From NCBI GenBank assembly GCA_913057845.1, contig CAJXPC010000019.1:1-12375 (forward strand): 12,375 nt of DNA. Direction: 5' to 3'. Both the position numbers and the translations under genes were made by a program. Positions 7,233 to 12,375 of this stretch are shown here, in pieces; within the stretch, counting starts at the first letter, position 1, and every line of letters starts with the position of its first letter. This DNA comes from an uncultured Pseudomonadota bacterium (lineage in GTDB: Bacteria > Pseudomonadota > Gammaproteobacteria > Burkholderiales > Eutrophovitaceae). Below the pieces are notes generated by a model, which was not told where the DNA came from, searched no databases, and saw nothing but the letters and a program-made list of their open reading frames with translations.

Positions 7233-8336
7233 TTAAGAAATCGACAACATTCTCTCTAGAGCAACTCGCGCCATACCTTTGTCTGACTCAGGCACACAAA
7301 TTTGATTTACCAAAGTACCATCAAGTAAATTCTCAACTTGCCACGCAAGATGTTGGGGGTCTATACGATTCATCGTAGAACACATACACACAAGCGGCGA
7401 CATAAACTCAACCACCTTGCCTTCTGATCGAAATTCTTCAGCGATTCGATTAACTAAATTTAATTCAGTGCCAACCAACCAACGCGTATTTGGCTTGGCT
7501 GCCGCAATTGTCTGAACGATATATTCTGTCGAGCCAACAAAGTCGGATTGCTCACAAACTTCGAATCGACACTCCGGGTGCGAAATAACATGACCTTCAG
7601 GATGTTTCTCACGGAATCGCGCGATATGCTCAGGCTGGAACATTTGATGTACCGAACAGTGCCCCTTCCACAAAAGTATTTTTGCTTGCTTAATTTCCTC
7701 CTCAGTGAGCCCACCCATCCACAAATCTGGATCCCAAACTTTCATATCAGTCTCGTTGATTAAACCAAGCTGATGCCCAGACCAACGACCTAAATGCTGA
7801 TCAGGAAAAAACAAAATCTTTTCTCGCTGACCTAACCCCCAAGTGACGACCCGGGAAGCGTTCGATGACGTACACACAATACCGTCACGCTCCCCGCAAA
7901 ACGCTTTTAGATCTGCTGCAGAGTTAATATAAGTAATTGGCGTCACCGACATCTCTTCACCGAGAACGGACTTGATCTCATTCCAGGCTCGATTAACCTT
8001 AGACAAATTAGCCATATCGGCCATCGAACATCCCGCAGCTAAATCAGGAAGTAACGCCTTTTGGTTTTGCTTAGACATGATGTCGGCCACTTCAGCCATA
8101 AAGTGAACACCACAAAAAATGATGTGCTCTGAATTTGTTTGGGATGCAAGTTTTGAGAGCTTTAAAGAATCACCTCTCAAATCGGCATGTTGGTATACAT
8201 CCGCTCTTTGATAATGATGACCGAGAATAACCAAATCTTCTCCGAGGCTAGCCTTAGCTCTTTTGATAAGCCCATGACATTCCTCGTCAGAACGATCACG
8301 GTAATCCAAAAAATCTCTACTCGTTACTAACTCCAT
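7233..8336 (-). CDS. nadA: Quinolinate synthase NadA
   Basis: NadA condenses iminoaspartate with dihydroxyacetone phosphate to give quinolinate in de novo NAD synthesis, using an oxygen-sensitive [4Fe-4S] cluster. With the ATG at 8336 the protein has 367 residues, matching the long NadA form. The three expected cluster cysteines are C103 (AAGCSMAD), C227 (GHCSVH) and, by alignment to the E. coli CPWMAMN motif, C319 (CSTMN); C317 lies beside it. The conserved HHYQ, SDS-like GDSLKL, HPEC and GTELN segments are present. A GTG at 8357 would extend the protein by seven residues. I prefer the ATG because AAGG sits 6 bp in front of it. There is no nadB or nadC gene alongside. The gene is 121 bp downstream of nudB, far enough for its own promoter, although I see no strong one. 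Confidence 0.95.
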   Translation of the reverse strand: MELVTSRDFLDYRDRSDEECHGLIKRAKASLGEDLVILGHHYQRADVYQHADLRGDSLKLSKLASQTNSEHIIFCGVHFMAEVADIMSKQNQKALLPDLAAGCSMADMANLSKVNRAWNEIKSVLGEEMSVTPITYINSAADLKAFCGERDGIVCTSSNASRVVTWGLGQREKILFFPDQHLGRWSGHQLGLINETDMKVWDPDLWMGGLTEEEIKQAKILLWKGHCSVHQMFQPEHIARFREKHPEGHVISHPECRFEVCEQSDFVGSTEYIVQTIAAAKPNTRWLVGTELNLVNRIAEEFRSEGKVVEFMSPLVCMCSTMNRIDPQHLAWQVENLLDGTLVNQICVPESDKGMARVALERMLSIS

Positions 8337-8457
8337 GACCCGCCTTACTTTCCGCACACAAAAACTGAATTAATCAATGGAACACTATCCACATTAAACC
8401 CTCGAACCGCTATCACTACGAAGTTTACATGAGATATTTTCTAACGAGGCGCAAACC

Positions 8458-8931
8458 TCAGCGCAAACTGGAATTAGTGTCCAACAAAAACCGCAAAGCA
8501 TCGGCGTTTGTCCAAGAAAAAACTCGATCAATAGCCTCCTCAATCTGAAACCAACCAAACTGAGTGTGCTCACGAGGAGATATGTTAATCGACACCCTCT
8601 CTGGGACAACTAAGCCGAACACATGCTCCATATTATGGGTGACGCCAGGAGCATAACGACCACGCCAATGTTTAAAGATTTCGAACTCGTTTGAAATCTT
8701 CCAATCAGATAACGCATAATCAGACGCATTAATGCCCGTTTCCTCACTCAGTTCTCGAACTGCAGTTTGATCTAAAGACTCGTTTAATTCCCTGCTTCCT
8801 GTTACTGACTGCCAAAAACCATCTCGGTCGGCCCGCTCAAGCAACAGGATCTCTAAGTCTGCGGTATAAACAACCACTAGAACCGATACCGGAATCTTGT
8901 ATGACTCGATTCGCCTTTGCTCAGGCAACAT
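8458..8931 (-). CDS. nudB: Dihydroneopterin triphosphate diphosphatase (Nudix), NudB
   Basis: This 157-residue Nudix hydrolase is predicted to remove pyrophosphate from dihydroneopterin triphosphate, an early step of folate synthesis in the cytoplasm. The Nudix box is complete: G45-x5-E51-x7-R59-E60-L-x-E63-E64-x-G66-I67. It is preceded by the NudB-like stretch GFWQSVTGSRE, and a later HVFGL and HTQFGWF region also fits this subfamily. The function call rests partly on position: the start lies 9 bp after aspS, as in E. coli and other gammaproteobacteria where nudB follows aspS. In E. coli yebC and ruvC come next; here nadA does. No Shine-Dalgarno sequence is seen, so translation may be coupled to aspS. 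Confidence 0.92.
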   Translation of the reverse strand: MLPEQRRIESYKIPVSVLVVVYTADLEILLLERADRDGFWQSVTGSRELNESLDQTAVRELSEETGINASDYALSDWKISNEFEIFKHWRGRYAPGVTHNMEHVFGLVVPERVSINISPREHTQFGWFQIEEAIDRVFSWTNADALRFLLDTNSSLR

Positions 8932-8940
8932 AATGCGAAT

Positions 8941-10740
8941 TTAATCGTCGGTTGTATTGGTTGTCACAGTCTTCGCGGCACTGCGAAGACGAATATGTAG
9001 TTCACGCAACTGTGCATCCGTCACCGCAGAAGGCGCTCCTGTCAATAAATCCTGTCCGCGCTGCGTTTTAGGAAATGCAATGACGTCCCTAATCGATGTT
9101 GCCCCACACATAAGCGTGACGATCCGATCAAGACCAAAGGCAATACCACCATGCGGAGGAGCACCCCATTTCAGACTATTTAACAGGAATCCAAATTTAG
9201 CTTGCTGGTCCTCCGGAGTTATCTTTAATGAACGGAAAACTTTCTCTTGCAATTCAGGCTGATGGATACGCACCGAGCCGCCACCAATCTCCCAACCATT
9301 CAAGACCATATCGTAGGCTTTAGCGTAGGCAGCGCCTGGGTTTGTATCAATGTGCGCGTCGTGTCCATCTTTTGGTGATGTGAATGGATGGTGGCGGGCA
9401 GACCATTGGTTTGAGTCTTCGTCATACTCAAACATAGGAAAGTCAACCACCCAAAGCGGCTTCCATCCGGGCTCAACTAAGCCAAGGTCCCGCCCCAGTT
9501 TCTCACGCAGAGCACCCAACGCATCGTTAACAATCCGACTTTTGTCCGCACCAAAGAAAATAATGTCACCGTTTATTGCACCAGAGAGCTGCACTACTTT
9601 TAATACAACCTCTTCTGAGAGGAACTTAATAATGGGGGACTGCAATCCCTCAATGCCACCAGCCACATCATTGACTTTTATATATGCCAAACCTTTAGCG
9701 CCGTAGATCGCGACAAATTTTGTGTAATCATCAATCTGTTTTCGACTGATCTCCCCGCCTCCAGGAACTCTTAACGCAACTACTCGTCCATCCACAAGAT
9801 CGGCGGCTGACCTGAATACTTTAAATTCCTCTGCCTTCATTAACTCAGTGATGTCGGTAAACCTAAGCGGGATTCGTAGATCAGGTTTATCACTGCCGTA
9901 CAAATGCATCACCTCATCGTATGGCATCACTGGAAATGTATCGGGCAACTCAACCTGTAGAGTGTTTTTGAAACAGCCTCTAATCATGTCCTCCATGATC
10001 TGTCTTATTTCAAACTCATCAAGGAATGAAGTTTCAATATCAATCTGCGTAAACTCAGGCTGACGATCCGCCCGCAAATCCTCGTCACGGAAACATTTAA
10101 CAACTTGATAGTATCGATCAAACCCTGCGACCATCAACATTTGCTTGAATAGCTGAGGCGACTGTGGCAACGCATAAAACTCACCATCATGCATACGAGA
10201 TGGCACTAGAAATTCACGAGCACCCTCTGGTGTCGATTTGTATAAAATCGGCGTCTCTACGTCAATAAACCCATTTTGGTCTAAATAATCTCTCAAGTAT
10301 TTTGAAACGCGAGACCGCAGTCTCAGATTCGCTTGCATCTGAGGACGACGCAAATCAAAAACTCTGTTCTCCAATCGAACCATCTCTGATGGCTCTTCCT
10401 CGTCAATGGTAAAAGGTGGCGTCTCTGATGTATTAAGAATTTCAATATCATCCGCCAAAACCTCTATTTCACCGCTCGTTAATGAAGGGTTCACCGTTCC
10501 ATTGGGTCGCCGCCGCACTCGCCCTTTTATCCGCAAAACGTATTCACTTCGAGCACGGTCACTGACCGCAAAGGCTTGTTCATTATCAGGATCAGAGACC
10601 ACTTGAACAATACCCTCTCGGTCCCGCAGATCAATAAAAATGACGCCGCCGTGATCCCTCCGTCGATGAACCCAGCCGAATAAATGAACCTCTTGGTCCA
10701 AATAGCTTGAATCAATTAACCCACAATAATTTGTTCGCAT
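8941..10740 (-). CDS. aspS: Aspartyl-tRNA synthetase, probably non-discriminating (Asp/Asn)
   Basis: This class II aminoacyl-tRNA synthetase of 599 residues has the bacterial AspRS layout: an N-terminal OB-fold anticodon-binding domain (about 1-105), the catalytic core, the bacterial GAD insertion (about 285-415), and a C-terminal core with the class II signatures. Motif 2 is [14 protein letters not shown] at 217-230, and motif 3 is GIAFGLDRI at 532-540. In the anticodon domain the protein has H30 (RRRDHGG) and G81 (RPNGT). In the Pseudomonas aeruginosa enzyme the equivalent His and Gly belong to a non-discriminating AspRS that also charges tRNA-Asn with Asp; the discriminating E. coli enzyme has Leu and Lys there. 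The gene follows fmdB by 79 bp and is followed by nudB after 9 bp. Confidence 0.97.
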   Translation of the reverse strand: MRTNYCGLIDSSYLDQEVHLFGWVHRRRDHGGVIFIDLRDREGIVQVVSDPDNEQAFAVSDRARSEYVLRIKGRVRRRPNGTVNPSLTSGEIEVLADDIEILNTSETPPFTIDEEEPSEMVRLENRVFDLRRPQMQANLRLRSRVSKYLRDYLDQNGFIDVETPILYKSTPEGAREFLVPSRMHDGEFYALPQSPQLFKQMLMVAGFDRYYQVVKCFRDEDLRADRQPEFTQIDIETSFLDEFEIRQIMEDMIRGCFKNTLQVELPDTFPVMPYDEVMHLYGSDKPDLRIPLRFTDITELMKAEEFKVFRSAADLVDGRVVALRVPGGGEISRKQIDDYTKFVAIYGAKGLAYIKVNDVAGGIEGLQSPIIKFLSEEVVLKVVQLSGAINGDIIFFGADKSRIVNDALGALREKLGRDLGLVEPGWKPLWVVDFPMFEYDEDSNQWSARHHPFTSPKDGHDAHIDTNPGAAYAKAYDMVLNGWEIGGGSVRIHQPELQEKVFRSLKITPEDQQAKFGFLLNSLKWGAPPHGGIAFGLDRIVTLMCGATSIRDVIAFPKTQRGQDLLTGAPSAVTDAQLRELHIRLRSAAKTVTTNTTDD

Positions 10741-10819
10741 TGCTATTATTTTCCGTTATTTTTAAAAAGTGGCGTTACAACACTATTCGGTCCCGCAGAA
10801 ACAAAAAATGCGGTAACTC

Positions 10820-11131
10820 TTAGTCGCCGTCCGTTGAAGACTCTTTGGTTGATTTAGTTTCATTCGTACTCTTCGCATCAGAGGAGCTCCCACTGACCTT
10901 ACTATCACCGCCAACATCCGCAGGACTCTTGCTTGAAGAAGGTTGTTTTTTATCTTTAAAGTCAGTCACATACCAACCGCCACCCTTCAGCTGAAAGCCG
11001 GCAGCGGTTACCATTTTCACCAGCGATGGCTCATCACATTTAGGGCAATCGACCAAAAGGTCTTCCGAGATTTTTTGAAGTGCCTCATGTTTCTTACCGC
11101 ACGAGGAACAAAGATATTCATAGATAGGCAT
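10820..11131 (-). CDS. FmdB-family zinc-ribbon protein with a low-complexity tail
   Basis: This small 103-residue protein of the FmdB regulatory-protein family begins with the hallmark MPIYEYLCSSCG. Four cysteines, C8, C11, C29 and C32, form a predicted zinc ribbon. A family-typical segment with AAGFQLKGGGWYVTD follows, ending near residue 58. The remainder (about 60-103) is disordered and rich in Ser, Thr, Lys and Asp. Its molecular role is not established. The ATG at 11131 has a good ribosome site, AAGG 7 bp upstream. The gene comes just before aspS, a common arrangement in beta- and gammaproteobacteria, where a DUF502 membrane protein gene often lies between them. No such gene is present here. 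Confidence 0.9.
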   Translation of the reverse strand: MPIYEYLCSSCGKKHEALQKISEDLLVDCPKCDEPSLVKMVTAAGFQLKGGGWYVTDFKDKKQPSSSKSPADVGGDSKVSGSSSDAKSTNETKSTKESSTDGD

Positions 11132-11156
11132 TAGGGAACCTTAATTAAACGAAATT

Positions 11157-11162
11157 AGTATA
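11157..11162 (-). promoter_or_regulatory. Candidate -10 box for the fmdB-aspS-nudB transcript
   Basis: On the minus strand these bases read TATACT, a 5/6 match to the sigma70 -10 box. A start near 11150 would give a leader of about 19 nt that just includes the AAGG ribosome site of fmdB. I cannot find a good -35 box at the proper distance. A 14-bp near-palindrome (11177-11190, six of seven pairs) lies just upstream and could be a regulator site. Confidence 0.25.
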
Positions 11163-11262
11163 TCGCACAAACCGAGATTTTATCTAAAATAGGACGCTAG
11201 AATAACGCTAATCATTAATTAAAACCTCTAAATCTATCAGATGCTCACATACTGGCATCTCG

Positions 11263-11268
11263 TATAAT
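11263..11268 (+). promoter_or_regulatory. Consensus -10 box immediately before the GDPD-like gene
   Basis: TATAAT is a perfect -10 hexamer that ends only 6 bp before the ATG at 11275. If it is used, transcription would begin at or within a base of the start codon, giving a leaderless mRNA. This agrees with the lack of any Shine-Dalgarno sequence before that ATG. No recognisable -35 box lies 16-18 bp upstream. The AT-rich stretch from about 11211 to 11235 could act as an upstream element. Confidence 0.45.
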
Positions 11269-11274
11269 GTAACC

Positions 11275-12027
11275 ATGCTAGAAAACCAATCATTCGCATC
11301 CCGACAAAAAGTCATCAGCTACAGAACTGGAGGCATCATCGCTCCCGAAAATTCAATAGCTGGTATTAAAAATGCCAGGAACCTCGGGTTCCAAAACGTC
11401 CATTTTGACGTTCGCTTAACTGCAGATGGTGTACCCATCCTCTTGGCTAATGAATCACTTGATCTAGTGACCGGGGCCTCAGGGCTTGCGAGCGAATTAT
11501 TTTTCGATCAAATGAATGGTTTAGATATTGGTAGTGATTACGGAAACGAATACATAGGAGAGAAGTTACCCACGCTCTATCAAGCACTTTCAGCATGTGC
11601 CGAGTTGGAAATACGGCCCATAATCGAATTAAAACCAAGCGCTGGCCAAGAAGGAGCCATCGCAGAAATTAGCGTTGATATTCTAGAAAGAATTGGCAAA
11701 GAAAAACCACTCTTCCCTTTGATCGCATCTAAAAGCGCTCTAACGTTAACCACATTAATGAACATTGCTCCTGACGTTACAAGAGGCCTTATTTGGAACG
11801 ACAAATTGGCCCGGGACGAAAGCAGCCATGAAAAATTAATGTGCCACTGCATTTTCATTCCACAGCAGTTAATTACGCCCCAACTTGTCGAGACACTACA
11901 CCAAAAAAAACATTCTGTGATCGCAACCAACATCAACGACAGCATTGAAGCAATTACTGTTATCGAACACAAAGTTGACGCGCTGGTAACCGCACAAATA
12001 GATGCTATCGGGCCATACTTCTTTTAA
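11275..12027 (+). CDS. Glycerophosphodiester phosphodiesterase-like protein, active-site residues lost
   Basis: The 250-residue protein follows the GDPD (GlpQ/UgpQ-like) TIM-barrel pattern from end to end. It has APENS at 23-27, FDVRLTADGVP at 44-54, a SLDLVTG stretch, IIELKPSAG at 116-124 and a final VDALVTA strand. Key catalytic positions differ. The first catalytic His of the usual HRG motif is Y16 (SYRTGG). The metal-binding Glu of the usual ELDV is H43 (HFDV). The second catalytic His and the Asp after it are A58-N59. The usual TD near the end is TA. D45, E118 and K120 remain. The reading frame is open with no sign of decay, so this looks like a maintained pseudoenzyme or an enzyme with altered chemistry rather than a pseudogene. 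No signal peptide is seen, so it should be cytoplasmic. The gene stands alone, divergent from fmdB, and ends 15 bp from the converging oxidoreductase gene. Confidence 0.8.
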   Translation: MLENQSFASRQKVISYRTGGIIAPENSIAGIKNARNLGFQNVHFDVRLTADGVPILLANESLDLVTGASGLASELFFDQMNGLDIGSDYGNEYIGEKLPTLYQALSACAELEIRPIIELKPSAGQEGAIAEISVDILERIGKEKPLFPLIASKSALTLTTLMNIAPDVTRGLIWNDKLARDESSHEKLMCHCIFIPQQLITPQLVETLHQKKHSVIATNINDSIEAITVIEHKVDALVTAQIDAIGPYFF

Positions 12028-12042
12028 CAAACACAGCTGCTC

Positions 12043-12333
12043 TTAAGCTGCTTTGCGCTCTGCTCCTGCGGCAGAGTACTGATCAAGCAAAGCTCGCCAC
12101 GACTGCCTCACCTGAATGACACTGGCCTCTTTAACATGTCCGTAGCCACGTATCTCCTCCGGTAAAGATAAGAGTTTCTTAGCTACTTCAATATTTGTTT
12201 GGTTCACGGTGTCGGCAATCTCCTCAACCAACAAGCGGTAATCCTCAATGAGTTGACGCTCCATCTTTCTCTCAGAAGTCAATCCAAACACATCAAAAAC
12301 CGTACCACGCAAAAACTTTAAGCGGGACAGAAC
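12043..12333 (-). CDS. Indolepyruvate ferredoxin oxidoreductase, C-terminal fragment
   Basis: Only the last 96 codons of a long gene are present, running from the contig break to the TAA at 12043. The sequence LKFLRGTVFDVFGLTSERKMER followed by SLPEEIRGYGHVKEA is characteristic of the C-terminal DUF6537 domain of the large fused indolepyruvate ferredoxin oxidoreductases. These enzymes decarboxylate indolepyruvate and other aryl pyruvates to acyl-CoA and reduce ferredoxin in aromatic amino acid degradation. The real coding sequence begins at 12333 going leftward. Anything translated upstream of it in this contig (residues Y-K-R-Q after an apparent GTG start) comes from adapter DNA. The catalytic thiamine diphosphate and Fe-S domains are not in the window. 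Confidence 0.85.
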   Translation of the reverse strand, partial: VLSRLKFLRGTVFDVFGLTSERKMERQLIEDYRLLVEEIADTVNQTNIEVAKKLLSLPEEIRGYGHVKEASVIQVRQSWRALLDQYSAAGAERKAA

Positions 12334-12375
12334 CTGTCTCTTATACACATCTGACGCTGCCGACGAATAGAGAGG
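12334..12375 (+). other. Illumina Nextera adapter with i5 index: not genomic
   Basis: Positions 12334-12352 are exactly the Nextera transposase sequence CTGTCTCTTATACACATCT (reverse complement of the Tn5 mosaic end). Positions 12353-12366 are the matching adapter arm GACGCTGCCGACGA. The next eight bases, ATAGAGAG (12367-12374), equal the reverse complement of the Nextera i5 index N502/S502 (CTCTCTAT). The last base is the first G of the following P5 adapter part. This is library read-through that the assembly kept, so the organism's DNA ends at 12333. Confidence 0.98.

Noticed and set aside
8441..8457. GAGG/CCTC hairpin after nudB as a terminator
   Set aside because: The stem is only 4 bp and no T tract follows on the minus strand.
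8394..8609. A 71-codon minus-strand open frame overlapping the end of nudB
   Set aside because: It overlaps the well-supported Nudix gene in another frame, has no recognisable motif, and is explained as a shadow that runs into the nudB-nadA gap.
11141..11222. Two copies of TTAATTAA (11141-11148 and 11215-11222) flanking the fmdB/GDPD promoter region
   Set aside because: The region is strongly AT-rich, so this self-complementary octamer is likely to recur by chance.
12058..12076. Hairpin CTCTGC/GCAGAG near the end of the oxidoreductase gene as a terminator
   Set aside because: It lies inside coding sequence and no T run follows on either strand.
1..12333. CRISPR array, prophage, defence island or tRNA gene
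   Set aside because: No regularly spaced repeats, phage or defence proteins, or cloverleaf-like sequence were seen; the genes are metabolic and housekeeping.
12334..12348. N-terminal residues M-Y-K-R-Q and a GTG start for the oxidoreductase fragment
   Set aside because: These codons lie wholly inside the adapter; the gene is truncated by the contig end and has no start codon in the window.
12334..12352. A Tn5/IS50-like transposon end
   Set aside because: The 19 bases are the Tn5 mosaic end, but they are joined directly to Nextera adapter arm and index sequence, so this is library adapter and not a mobile element.

Overview
The window is about 12.3 kb of ordinary chromosomal DNA from a proteobacterium, probably a gammaproteobacterium. 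The evidence is the gene order fmdB-aspS-nudB, a Pseudomonas-like aspartyl-tRNA synthetase, a folate-type NudB next to aspS, and PbpG and Atm1-type proteins of proteobacterial character. GC content is moderate and gene density high. I see no phage genes, transposases, CRISPR array or tRNA/rRNA genes. The piece appears to be a draft or metagenome contig: its right end is sequencing adapter (positions 12334-12375), and its left end is a 15-base A run of doubtful origin.

Layout. (1) 43-3476, minus strand: a lactate-utilisation type operon, lutA-lutB-lutC, followed 25 bp downstream (13 bp if a TTG start is used) by a DUF2062 membrane protein. (2) 3477-3694: a divergent control region with a good sigma70-like promoter for an IclR-family regulator (3695-4468, plus strand) and two imperfect inverted repeats that could be operators. 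(3) 4489-11131, minus strand: a long co-directional series read as fmdB, aspS, nudB, nadA, an Atm1-type ABC exporter gene, and pbpG. (4) 11132-11274: a second divergent region. It drives fmdB leftward and a glycerophosphodiester phosphodiesterase-like gene rightward (11275-12027). The TATAAT box for the latter is so close to the ATG that the mRNA may be leaderless. (5) 12043-12333, minus strand: the C-terminal 96 codons of an indolepyruvate ferredoxin oxidoreductase, cut off by adapter sequence.

How the genes work together. LutABC form the Fe-S complex that oxidises L-lactate, or a related 2-hydroxy acid, to the keto acid. The divergent IclR gene is the obvious candidate regulator, instead of the GntR-type LutR/LldR usually associated with lut genes. 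The fmdB-aspS-nudB block is housekeeping: translation and folate synthesis. The AspRS carries the residues of a non-discriminating enzyme, which suggests that Asn-tRNA is made indirectly through GatCAB. NadA (NAD synthesis, Fe-S enzyme), the Atm1-type exporter and PbpG (peptidoglycan endopeptidase) complete the series.

I did not find a clearly new multi-gene system. The points most worth a second look are the GDPD-family protein that has lost both catalytic histidines, the IclR-lutABC-DUF2062 arrangement, the predicted leaderless gene, and the adapter tail that creates a false protein N-terminus.
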